A stretch of 64,000 nucleotides of DNA from Anaerolineae bacterium (GTDB lineage Bacteria; Chloroflexota; Anaerolineae; Promineifilales; Promineifilaceae). This document shows positions 6,569 through 15,074 of the stretch, piece after piece. The position numbers and the translations under genes were made by a program. Every line of letters starts with the position of its first letter. Within the stretch, counting starts at the first letter, position 1. Under the pieces are notes generated by a model. That model saw only the letters and a program-made list of their open reading frames with translations, was not told where the DNA came from and made no database searches. Where the stretch lies: contig JADLAX010000030.1 in NCBI GenBank assembly GCA_020848035.1, forward strand, positions 1-64,000. Reading direction: 5' to 3'.

Positions 6569-8701
6569 ATGATGGATGGAAAAATCAATCGTTACCAAAT
6601 TTTGAAAGAAATTAGTACCGGGAACTTTGCTAATATTTATCTTGCATATGATCCACGCTTTGAGCGAAAAGTCATATTAAAGGTTTTGCGAGATTTACTA
6701 TTAGGTGATCAGGAATTTCGCATACGGTTTGAACAGGAGACTAAAATCGTCGCAAAAATGGAACACAATGCCATTGTTCCTGTGTATGATTTTGGGGAAT
6801 TTCAGCAAAGACCTTATTTGGTTATGCGTTTTCTAAGTGGAGGAACTTTACGTAGGCTTTTAGATCAGGAGGGGAGCCTTTCATTAGATGATACTTATCA
6901 AATAACTAAGAGGTTAGCGTCAGCGCTGGATGAAGCTCATAAAAGAGGGATTGTACACAGAGATATTAAACCAGAGAATGTGTTGTTAGATAACGATGGG
7001 TTGCCGTATCTTTCTGACTTTGGTCTAGCTTATTTAATTGAACATTCTGTTTCTATAACTAGAACCGATGCTGTTGTAGGATCCTATGCTTATATGGCCC
7101 CTGAGCAATGGCGTGGGGAAAAGGCTGATAAATTTACCGATGTATATCAATTTGGTATATTGCTCTTTGAGATGTTGACAGGACAGCATCCTTTTAGTAC
7201 TGATGATCCGACGACATACGGATATCAACACATTAATGCTCCAATCCCATCTGCACATGCAATCAATTCGAATTTACCTCTTGCCATAGACGGAATATTG
7301 GCTAAAGCTATAGCTAAGAAAGCTTCTATGCGCTTCGCTAGTGTTGGGGAAATAGCCATTGCATTGGCCCAAATCTTACAAGTTAATCAAATTGATCGCT
7401 ATTTAGTTAAGAATGAATTAGGTCATGGGAATATAGCTTGTGTTTATTTGGCAAAAGACCCAATTTTCGAAAGGGATGTTGCTGTTAAGATTTTGAAGGA
7501 AGAAATTAAGGAGAGTTCAATTCTGTGCGAGCGTTTTATGCAAGAGGCTAAAGCTATCGCCCAATTAGAACATCCTGCAATTGTCTCTGTGTATGATTTT
7601 GGTTACTGCAAAGATAGGCCATTTTTAGTTATGCGTTACATGAGCGGGGGCTCTTTGTTAGATCGTTTGCGAATCACAAATTCTCTTCCGTTAGAACAGT
7701 CGATAAGGTATATTGAAAGATTATCTGGAGCTTTGAGCGAAATGCACGCAAAAGGAATTATTCATCGAGACATAAAACCTAGCAATATTCTCTTCGATAA
7801 AGAAGATTTGCCCTATCTTTCTGACTTTGGCTTGGTGCATTATTTTGGTAATGAATATACTAACCCTTCAGGTATTAAAGGGACCCCCGCTTATATGGCT
7901 CCAGAACAGTGGAATGAAGAGCGGCTGGATGCCAGGACAGATATTTATCAGCTTGGCGTGCTGCTATTCCAAATGGTAACCGGCCAGTTGCCGTTTGAGG
8001 GTTTTAATCATCAAGAAGTTATGCAAGCCCATCTCAACGGCTTCATTCCCTCCGCCCGGCGAGTGAAACCAGATCTACCAATTGACTTTGACAAAATTAT
8101 TGCAACAGCAATGGCAAAATGTCCGGATAATCGCTATACTAATGTGGAAAATTTTTCAGTAGCGTTAGCTAATATTTTTACCCCATTTCAAAAAAATATA
8201 AAAAAGGCTAGATTCCCAAAAGTACGCAATTTAATATTTTGGGCGGCGATAAGTCTCATTTTGTGGTTAACGGTATTTTTTAAGTTCGAGGTCAAAGAAA
8301 ATTTTACTGTTTTCCAGACGCAACCAACTGAATATTCAATGACTGCACTTCCAACGATTGAAAATACCAGAGAGATAAAAGCGACTTTTTCAGTTATAAT
8401 CCTTTCCACCCCAATAAATTCGAGGGTGGATATATTGACACCTGAACATACCACCACATACTTTTCCACAAGTATCACCAATACTATTGAACAAACCACG
8501 TTGCCAACTTTGTTACCTTCTGCGACGCCAACTACGATTTTTACGCCTGTTTTGACGAAAGTACCACCATTACCTTCATCAACACCAATGATACCTACAC
8601 AAATTCCAACAGTGATGCCTACGTTGTTACCTTCACAGACCCCGTTGCCCGTACCTCAACCAACAAATCCTCCCCCAGCACCGACACCGACAATCGATTA
8701 A
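6569..8701 (+). CDS. Transmembrane Ser/Thr protein kinase with two tandem kinase domains
   Basis: 710 residues, predicted to phosphorylate Ser/Thr on unknown targets at the inner face of the membrane. Kinase 1 (about 9-270) has a degenerate Gly loop (STGNFANIY), Lys38, HRDIKPEN at 130-137, DFG at 150-152 and APEQW. Kinase 2 (about 275-545) has GHGNIACVY, VAVKIL (Lys about 307), HRD at 399-401, DFG and APEQW. Both domains therefore keep the catalytic residues. One TM segment lies at about 554-573. The outer tail (about 137 residues) is rich in Thr, Pro and Ser, lacks PASTA repeats and ends PPPAPTPTID. Start at 6569: GAGAGG lies 7 bases upstream. A second kinase gene follows after 37 bases. AT-rich codon use, unlike flanking genes. 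Confidence 0.93.
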   Translation: MMDGKINRYQILKEISTGNFANIYLAYDPRFERKVILKVLRDLLLGDQEFRIRFEQETKIVAKMEHNAIVPVYDFGEFQQRPYLVMRFLSGGTLRRLLDQEGSLSLDDTYQITKRLASALDEAHKRGIVHRDIKPENVLLDNDGLPYLSDFGLAYLIEHSVSITRTDAVVGSYAYMAPEQWRGEKADKFTDVYQFGILLFEMLTGQHPFSTDDPTTYGYQHINAPIPSAHAINSNLPLAIDGILAKAIAKKASMRFASVGEIAIALAQILQVNQIDRYLVKNELGHGNIACVYLAKDPIFERDVAVKILKEEIKESSILCERFMQEAKAIAQLEHPAIVSVYDFGYCKDRPFLVMRYMSGGSLLDRLRITNSLPLEQSIRYIERLSGALSEMHAKGIIHRDIKPSNILFDKEDLPYLSDFGLVHYFGNEYTNPSGIKGTPAYMAPEQWNEERLDARTDIYQLGVLLFQMVTGQLPFEGFNHQEVMQAHLNGFIPSARRVKPDLPIDFDKIIATAMAKCPDNRYTNVENFSVALANIFTPFQKNIKKARFPKVRNLIFWAAISLILWLTVFFKFEVKENFTVFQTQPTEYSMTALPTIENTREIKATFSVIILSTPINSRVDILTPEHTTTYFSTSITNTIEQTTLPTLLPSATPTTIFTPVLTKVPPLPSSTPMIPTQIPTVMPTLLPSQTPLPVPQPTNPPPAPTPTID

Positions 8702-8738
8702 TAAATAATATAATAAAGGGCTGTGATATCGAAGCGAA

Positions 8739-10043
8739 ATGTTAATTTCTAAAGGTACTTTCATTGATGAAAAATACGAAGTTATGGAGCCACTGGGAAA
8801 TGGAGGGTTTGCTGACACATATTTAGCATGGGACATTAGGTTGAAACGAAATGTTGCCATGAAAATTCTGAACGATCGTCAATTTGTTAATCCGATTTCG
8901 CAAAAAAGATTTATTCAAGAGGTTGACATAATCGCTCGTTTGTCACATAGAGATATTGTCACCGTACATGACTATGGTGAATATGAGGGTAAGCCTTATC
9001 TTATTATGCGCTTCATGGAAGGCGGCACATTACGTGAGCTTCTGAAAACACAACTGCTACCTTTAGAAAGAATATGTAATATAGTTAAAGTAATTGCGTC
9101 TGCATTAACTTATATTCATTCTGCTAACATCATTCATCGTGATATTAAGCCAGAAAACATTTTGCTAGATTTAGACGAGAATGTGTATTTGGCAGATTTT
9201 GGAATCGCACTTATTTTAGAAGCAACGTCACAAAATTTAACAAAAACTGGGCATGCTGTGGGTAGTTATCAGTATATGGCACCGGAGCAATGGCAAGACG
9301 GAAATATAAGCAGCCGTACAGATGTTTACCAATTTGGAATTACTGTATTTGAAATGCTAACAGGTCGAAGGCCTTTTCATGGGGAGAATGCTTGGGTCCT
9401 AATGCACAAACATTGCCATGAAGAAGTCCCATCTGTAAACGCATTCAATCCGAAATTGTCAAAAGAGTTTGATGCTATTTTAAGTAAAGCCTTGGCTAAG
9501 GAACCCACAGAACGTTTTGATAGTGTAGAGGAGTTTGCAGAATCTTTAATTTCCGTTGCAAAAAAAACGCATCCAGAAATTCTTAAAGAGACAGATTTCC
9601 ATAGATTAAAATCATTGATGTTACTTTATTGGAAATGGATTCTGGCAGGTTGTTTATCTATAATGATTTTATTTGCAGCCTATGATGGATACGGAGGAAC
9701 AATAATCAGCCTTACATTAACTCCTACTCAAACCGTCACCGTGCAACCAATATTGGAACCTTCTTCAACCAATACTTCGACTGTTACTTGGACACCTACA
9801 ATAACGCAATCACCAACATCATCTTATACATCTACTAATACACAAACACCTACCTTTACAGCGACTGCAACGATTACGCCAACAAATACAGCAACGCCTT
9901 CGGACACACCTACAAGTACATTTACGCCTACGGCAACATTGCGGCCGTCTCCTACTAGGACTCCCACGTCTACTCCCACATCGACGTTCTCTCCACCTCA
10001 ACCTACTATTCCACCAGCTGCTCCATCGCCTACAATTGATTAA
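8739..10043 (+). CDS. Transmembrane Ser/Thr protein kinase with Thr/Pro-rich outer tail
   Basis: 434 residues. A single Hanks-type kinase domain (about 12-275) has LGNGGFADTYLA, Lys42 in VAMKIL, HRDIKPEN from 133, DFG from 153 and APEQW. A TM helix sits at about 296-316. The remaining 118 residues form a Thr/Ser/Pro-rich tail with many TPT repeats, probably extracellular and perhaps glycosylated. No sensor domain is visible. The last residues PPAAPSPTID echo the end of the upstream kinase. The gene lies 37 bases downstream of it on the same strand and is likely co-transcribed. Convergent with the FG-GAP gene. Part of the AT-rich island without the ACGGCCGT palindrome. Confidence 0.93.
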   Translation: MLISKGTFIDEKYEVMEPLGNGGFADTYLAWDIRLKRNVAMKILNDRQFVNPISQKRFIQEVDIIARLSHRDIVTVHDYGEYEGKPYLIMRFMEGGTLRELLKTQLLPLERICNIVKVIASALTYIHSANIIHRDIKPENILLDLDENVYLADFGIALILEATSQNLTKTGHAVGSYQYMAPEQWQDGNISSRTDVYQFGITVFEMLTGRRPFHGENAWVLMHKHCHEEVPSVNAFNPKLSKEFDAILSKALAKEPTERFDSVEEFAESLISVAKKTHPEILKETDFHRLKSLMLLYWKWILAGCLSIMILFAAYDGYGGTIISLTLTPTQTVTVQPILEPSSTNTSTVTWTPTITQSPTSSYTSTNTQTPTFTATATITPTNTATPSDTPTSTFTPTATLRPSPTRTPTSTPTSTFSPPQPTIPPAAPSPTID

Positions 10044-10101
10044 TCCTAGAGGTTTTGAAGGAACAATTGAGTATTCTAAGTCAGATCTCTTTTAGTAAAA
10101 A

Positions 10102-12246
10102 TCAAGGCAAAATCCAGCGCCAGATTCCAGTTGTTGTGGCCGCATAAAGTGCATTTTGGTCGTCGCTGATATAGAGACCCCGTACCTCAAAATTGGATCC
10201 CCCTGAAGTATCCATACCTGAAATAAACGGAGACCATGTCATGCCGCCGTTATTGCTCGACAATACGCCCACGCCTTTTTGACCAGCAAAAACTTGACTT
10301 TGGAAACTAATAACTGCGTGTGTATTGCCATTATTAGTAGAAGCTTTTCTCCAGTTTCCCTGGTCCCAATAAAAAATACCAGAGACCGTGCCGACCGCAT
10401 AGGGTTGATTGGACTCAGTACCAATAGCTTCGTAAACCAGCTTGTCGTTACTATCTAGAGTCCCCTGCTTTGTCCACTGCCCCCCGTCAGTAACATTGGA
10501 GTAAACGCCATCATTCCAAACTGCGGCAAAAATAGACTGAGACAGAGGTAAAATGGTCAAACTGTTTACTGCTCCTGTAACAGTAGTGCTTTGCCAATTA
10601 TGATTTGTTCCACTTGGAATCGCGGCCCACGTAATGCCGAAATCCCCACTTACAAAAACTGTATTTCCACGAACTACAACGCTACGGGCATTGTTTAGGT
10701 TTGCAGTGAGAGTAACCTTAGTCCAAGATGTACCACTGTTATTGCTGTAATAGACACCAGCGCCAACAGTGGTTACATAGATCTTTGTGCAATCGCTCCC
10801 AACAAACGTCAGACCCCTCACTTCAGCAGTAGGAATTTGAAGCTCAGACGAACCCTGTTGCCACGTATCGTTTTTCAGGCGATATAAACCACTATCCGTG
10901 CCAGCTAACAATATGTTGCCACAGTCATCTACGTCAAAAAATTGCTTCACAGGCATGTTGCCGACACGTTTCCAAACAGCTGGGCTCACAATGAAAGGCA
11001 AAAAGACTTGTCTTTCAATTAGATTTCTATACCAAGCAACTTTGTTATCACTTGCAGATGCTGAAAGAATATCATTAGCCCCATCCCCATCTAAATCGCC
11101 AGCAAATACTGACCGCGCACCATCGGAGGTATTACCTTCACTATCCGGAGAAACGATTCTCTGTTCGCTGAAGTAGCCTTTTCCATCCAAGTTTTCATAC
11201 CAGGCAACAACACTATCAATCGCAGATGCAGATAAGATATCTAGGTCACCATCATTGTCCAAGTCTTTTGCATAAACAGATATTGCCCCATCAAATTGCC
11301 CACCACTTGAAGCAGAAACTGCTTGTTCGATAAAGCCTCCCACTCCATCATTTCTGTACCAAGCGACTTTGCCATCAGCTACTGAGGCTGAAAGAATATC
11401 TAGATGTGAATCACTATCAATGTCTGCAACAAAAACTGACCAAACCTTATCGGCATCCGTTGAAATGACATGTTCTATCCACACTGCATTGGAGTTAGTT
11501 GGCGTTTCCAGAGGTAGAGGATTTTCAAACCATGAAATTTTATCTAGACTAAATGAAGCCACAACAATATCTAAATCTTGATCGTTATCAATATCTCCAG
11601 CATATACTGATTTGGCACTGACTAATTCTGTTGAAATGATATTCTCATTCCAGACCGTTCCGGCACCTTCGGATCCTGCGTTTTCATACCAAGCAAGTTT
11701 ATTATCTTTATCAGAAACAGAAACGACATCTACATTACCATCGCCGTCGATATCTCCAGCAAAAACTGAGGATGCTCCGTCTGCATTTATAGATATAGCG
11801 GGCTGGATCGCAAATGAACAAGGCTGTCCGGCATAAACATTCTTGTACCACGTAATTCTGTCACTATTGTAGTCGGCAGAGAGTACATCGATTTTCTCGT
11901 CACCATCAATATCAGCAGCAAAAACTGCATTCACTCCATCTGCACTAACGGAGATATTCCAGGGGTTTCCAAAAGTACCATCGCCTTTGTTTTCATAACA
12001 TAAAACTTTGTCATCTCCCGCTGAAGCGGAAAGCACATCTAAGTCACCATCATCATCAATATCAGCAGCATAAACCGACCTTGCACTACTGGCATTTGAA
12101 TTTAATACTTTTTGAGAGCTAAAAGGAACGCTATTTGCATTTAATTGTGGATGTGATTGCAATAAACAGAAAAAAACAAATGTAAAGATTAACAATATAT
12201 GGAGTAGTCGAGTGAAAAACGTATTTGGTTTAAGAAATTGTGCCAC
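10102..12246 (-). CDS. Secreted FG-GAP (VCBS) repeat protein with C-terminal BNR-like propeller
   Basis: 714 residues. A hydrophobic signal sequence (LLHILLIFTFVFFCLLQ) starts at about residue 14. Seven FG-GAP-type repeats follow to about residue 400. Each has an Asp-rich calcium-loop motif such as DIDDDGDLDVLSAS and ends in a WYEN/WYRN motif. The C-terminal half has repeats of the kind seen in sialidase and Ycf48-like propellers (GTDSGLYRL, GAGVYYSNNSGTSWT, GVYSNVTDGGQWTKQ). Probably an extracellular adhesion or ligand-binding protein. It faces the two receptor-like kinases tail to tail and shares their AT-rich composition. Whether it is their ligand is speculation. No ACGGCCGT is present. 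Confidence 0.88.
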   Translation of the reverse strand: MAQFLKPNTFFTRLLHILLIFTFVFFCLLQSHPQLNANSVPFSSQKVLNSNASSARSVYAADIDDDGDLDVLSASAGDDKVLCYENKGDGTFGNPWNISVSADGVNAVFAADIDGDEKIDVLSADYNSDRITWYKNVYAGQPCSFAIQPAISINADGASSVFAGDIDGDGNVDVVSVSDKDNKLAWYENAGSEGAGTVWNENIISTELVSAKSVYAGDIDNDQDLDIVVASFSLDKISWFENPLPLETPTNSNAVWIEHVISTDADKVWSVFVADIDSDSHLDILSASVADGKVAWYRNDGVGGFIEQAVSASSGGQFDGAISVYAKDLDNDGDLDILSASAIDSVVAWYENLDGKGYFSEQRIVSPDSEGNTSDGARSVFAGDLDGDGANDILSASASDNKVAWYRNLIERQVFLPFIVSPAVWKRVGNMPVKQFFDVDDCGNILLAGTDSGLYRLKNDTWQQGSSELQIPTAEVRGLTFVGSDCTKIYVTTVGAGVYYSNNSGTSWTKVTLTANLNNARSVVVRGNTVFVSGDFGITWAAIPSGTNHNWQSTTVTGAVNSLTILPLSQSIFAAVWNDGVYSNVTDGGQWTKQGTLDSNDKLVYEAIGTESNQPYAVGTVSGIFYWDQGNWRKASTNNGNTHAVISFQSQVFAGQKGVGVLSSNNGGMTWSPFISGMDTSGGSNFEVRGLYISDDQNALYAATTTGIWRWILP

Positions 12247-12673
12247 GAGATACTTCCTGTGAACAGCTGAGCAGAGAGAATTGCGATCCGAAAAGCTTCG
12301 CCAGAACAGTATTTGGCTTGTGGATTTAACAAACTTTTCGATACGATATTATTTACTGCGACTTGCGATAACCTATTATACTTATTCATCTAGATCACGC
12401 AATTTGCCAACTAGAGAGGTGTGCACAAATAATATGTCAGGCAATATGAGAAACTCTGCCAAAGATGCGAAGGCGCAAAGAAATAACTTTGCCGCTTTGG
12501 GCCAGTACTTAAGAACAAATAACAACTTGTTTGTGGACCCCCAATCCACTACGCAAATCCATAGCCTGTACCATCGTACAGGAGATGAAGCCTCGCGACG
12601 GGGGCATACAACGGCCGTTTCCCCAACAATACACCCTAGCCCCATGCCAATCGATTTACCGAAAGGAGAAAAT
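12247..12673. other. Intergenic region at the right edge of the island
   Basis: 427 bases between the divergent FG-GAP and Rieske genes. AT-rich to about 12430, then closer to the chromosomal composition. The first ACGGCCGT to the right of the island lies near 12611. The frame of the Rieske gene stays open here, but the Rieske ribosome site at 12662 shows the real start. No tRNA, integrase or direct repeat is visible. Confidence 0.6.
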
Positions 12674-14431
12674 ATGAGCACGACAACCGCTGAATCTACC
12701 TTTGTTCGCGCCACTTCGCTGGCCGAATTGCAACAAGCCGCCTGCCAGACCCTCAGCCTCAACGGCCACACTCTGGCGCTTTGGTACGTGGATGGGCAGG
12801 TGTACGCCATTGACAACCGCTGCCCGCACATGGGCTTCCCGCTGGATCGTGGCAGCGTGAAGGACGGCATCCTCACCTGCCACTGGCATCACGCCCGCTT
12901 CGACCTGGAAAGCGGCGGCACCTTCGACCAGTGGGCCGATGACGTGCGCGCCTTCCCCGTGCAAATCCGCGACGGCGACGTGTGGGTGAACATGGCCAGC
13001 CAGCGCGATCCCAAGGCGCACCACCAGGACCGTTTGCAGGTGGGGCTGGAGCGCAACTTGTGGCTGGTGATTGGTAAGGCGGTGCTGACCTTGGTCGACG
13101 GCCGTTCCCCCGAAACGGCCGTTGCCCCCTTCCGCATTGGCCTGGAATTTGGCACCCGCTACCGCAGCGCCGGGTGGGGCCAGGGGCTGACCATCCTCAC
13201 CTGCCTGATGAACCTGCTGCCTCACCTTCACGAAACCGACCGACCGCGAGCGCTGTACAACGGGCTCTCGGCCGTGGCGGCAGATACGGCGGGCAGCGCG
13301 CCCCGCTTTGTAGTACGGCCGTTGCCCGATACGTCGGCCGACATGGCCACGCTCAAGCGCTGGTTCCGCCAATTCATCGAGGTGCGCGACGAAGAGGGGG
13401 CGGAGCGCTGCATCGTGTCGGCCATCGAGGCGGGGGCCACGCCGCCGCAAATGGCCGACATGTTGTTTACGGCCGTTACCGATCACCGCTACATCAATGT
13501 TGGCCATCCCGCCGACTTCACTAACAAGGCATTTGAGGCGCTGGACATCGTGGGTTGGGCGTACGCCCAACCGGTGCTCACCAGCCTGGTGGCCGGTTAT
13601 GCCGGGGCCAGCCGCATGGAAGAATCTAATTCGTGGCGGCATCCCATCGACCTGGTTGAGATTTTGCACGCGGCGTTCGCCCGGCTGCCGGAGGTGGTGG
13701 CGGCTGGGGCGGTAAAACGTGGGGAGTGGAACGGCCGTCCTGACCTCATCCCCGTGTTGCTGGCCGACGATCCGCAGGCCATTGCCGATTTGTTGCTCAC
13801 CAGCCTGGCGGACGGCGCTGGCCTGGTAGAGCTGGCCGAAACGGTCACCTACGCCGCCGCGCTGCGTATTGCCCGCTTCCACACCAGCAACGAATTTGGC
13901 GATTGGGACACGGCGCTGCACACCTTCACCTTTGCCAACGCCATCATGCAAGGGCTGCGGCGCGCGCCGTCGGTGGAATTGCTGCGCGGCGTCTTTGACG
14001 CGGCGATGAGCCTTTATCTCGACCGCTTCCTCAACATCCCGGCGGCGCGTATCCCGTTGGCCAACGGACAGGTGGCCCATCCAGATGAGGTGCTGGCGCA
14101 GTTGCCCGCGCTGCTGAACCGGCAGCAGCAGGTAAACGAGGCAGGAGAACTGGTGGCCCGCTTTCTGGGCAGCAACGGCCGTCCCGCCGACCTGCTGGCC
14201 CAGCTGGGCACCCTGCTGCTGCGGGAGGATCGGGATTTCCACACCATTCAATGTGTCGAAGCGGCGTTTAATCTGGTTGGCTTTTTGGGGGATACGGCCG
14301 AGGGCAGCCACGCACTCATCGCGGCGGCGCGTTACCTGGCGGCCCATTCGCCCACGGTGCGTGCCCAGGGACAAACCTACCAGATTGCCGCCCGGCTGCA
14401 TCGCGGCGAGCATTTGTTTGAAGAGGATTAG
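12674..14431 (+). CDS. Rieske [2Fe-2S] protein with a large C-terminal helical domain
   Basis: 585 residues. The N-terminal Rieske ferredoxin domain (about 8-115) carries both cluster motifs: CPH at 50-52 and CHWH at 69-72. The remaining 470 residues are not a ring-hydroxylating oxygenase domain that I recognise. They look helical, with motifs such as HPADFTNKAFEALDIVG and DHRYINVGHPADF that suggest a buried His-rich site. The start is fixed by AAAGGAG 6-8 bases upstream of the ATG; an open frame of 131 codons further upstream lacks coding character. Many ACGGCCGT copies lie within it. Electron transfer to a domain of unknown activity is the likely role; substrate unknown. Confidence 0.82.
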   Translation: MSTTTAESTFVRATSLAELQQAACQTLSLNGHTLALWYVDGQVYAIDNRCPHMGFPLDRGSVKDGILTCHWHHARFDLESGGTFDQWADDVRAFPVQIRDGDVWVNMASQRDPKAHHQDRLQVGLERNLWLVIGKAVLTLVDGRSPETAVAPFRIGLEFGTRYRSAGWGQGLTILTCLMNLLPHLHETDRPRALYNGLSAVAADTAGSAPRFVVRPLPDTSADMATLKRWFRQFIEVRDEEGAERCIVSAIEAGATPPQMADMLFTAVTDHRYINVGHPADFTNKAFEALDIVGWAYAQPVLTSLVAGYAGASRMEESNSWRHPIDLVEILHAAFARLPEVVAAGAVKRGEWNGRPDLIPVLLADDPQAIADLLLTSLADGAGLVELAETVTYAAALRIARFHTSNEFGDWDTALHTFTFANAIMQGLRRAPSVELLRGVFDAAMSLYLDRFLNIPAARIPLANGQVAHPDEVLAQLPALLNRQQQVNEAGELVARFLGSNGRPADLLAQLGTLLLREDRDFHTIQCVEAAFNLVGFLGDTAEGSHALIAAARYLAAHSPTVRAQGQTYQIAARLHRGEHLFEED

Positions 14432-14450
14432 GATCCGGGTAGGTGATTTA

Positions 14451-14482
14451 GAATGGGCCAATCTTTAGAGATTGGCCTATTC
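14451..14482. terminator. Hairpin between convergent genes (GGCCAATCT type)
   Basis: GAATGGGCCAATCT pairs with AGATTGGCCTATTC across a 4-base loop. It lies just after the Rieske stop and before the stop of the opposing gene. There is no T-run. A sister hairpin lies at 60186-60219. Confidence 0.6.
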
Positions 14483-14504
14483 TGGCTGAGCCAAAAATCG
14501 GCCG

Positions 14505-15059
14505 TTACTTGCGCACCAGAGGCAGGTAGACGCGCACCACGTCGGCCGGGCAGGTAACGCTGCCATAGTTGGCCGCCGAAAGCCCTGTGGTTTCGCGGGC
14601 GCGAATGGTGTAGCTGTAGGTATTGCCCAATCCTGCATCCCCTTGCGGATAGCCACAGGTGACCTGGTAACCCGGCCCGGTCATCTCGCTGGGGATGTAG
14701 ATGTTGTCCTGGAAAAACCCGGCATGGTAAGCCCGCATCTGGTTGTCTATGCTCACTGTCATGCTGATGATGTAGGAACCGGAAGCGGCCGTTACGTACA
14801 AATTAGTCCAGCGGATGGTGCAGACGCCGCTGCCTGGTTTGGGGCGTGAACAGGTGGCTGAGTCACTCTGGATAAACGAAATATCCGGCGCTTCCACCTC
14901 GCGAATGCTATCTTGAGCAGCCTGGGAGAACATGGGCGCGGCAGCTGCGTCTGACGCAGCTGAAGGAGGCAGTCCCAACGTCCACTGGGTCAGAACAACA
15001 ATGAAAGCGCCAGCCAGGCCGAGGGTGCCTAACAGGGCGAGCAGCCTTTTTGTGAACAT
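14505..15059 (-). CDS. Secreted protein, paralogue of the preceding gene
   Basis: 184 residues of unknown function. The signal peptide MFTKRLLALLGTLGLAGAF is followed by a mature domain of about 130 residues. Shared features with the gene upstream: a Ser-Ala-Thr-Cys motif, TLYV/YYLSV strands, GFFQ..IYIP, VTCG, YTIRARE and ANYGSVTCP. Four conserved Cys suggest disulfides outside the cytoplasm. The C-terminus VYLPLVRK resembles the LPLV-type ends common on secreted Chloroflexota proteins, perhaps a sorting tag (inference). A GGAGGG site sits upstream of the ATG. Only 15 bases separate it from its paralogue, so they form an operon made by tandem duplication. Confidence 0.75.
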   Translation of the reverse strand: MFTKRLLALLGTLGLAGAFIVVLTQWTLGLPPSAASDAAAAPMFSQAAQDSIREVEAPDISFIQSDSATCSRPKPGSGVCTIRWTNLYVTAASGSYIISMTVSIDNQMRAYHAGFFQDNIYIPSEMTGPGYQVTCGYPQGDAGLGNTYSYTIRARETTGLSAANYGSVTCPADVVRVYLPLVRK

Positions 15060-15074
15060 GGCAAAGCCCTCCGC

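Noticed and set aside
8500..10043. The Thr/Pro-rich tails as tandem-repeat expansion or a frameshift artefact
   Set aside because: Both frames remain open to matching C-terminal peptides, and the tails follow a clear TM helix as in known receptor kinases.
5439..12246. The island as a prophage or integrative element
   Set aside because: No integrase, transposase, attachment repeats or phage genes are visible; tRNA-Asn is about 4 kb away and not disrupted.
12656..14461. Open frame of about 600 codons antisense to the Rieske gene
   Set aside because: It mirrors a GC-rich gene, lacks a ribosome site and any domain. The sense strand has clear Rieske motifs.
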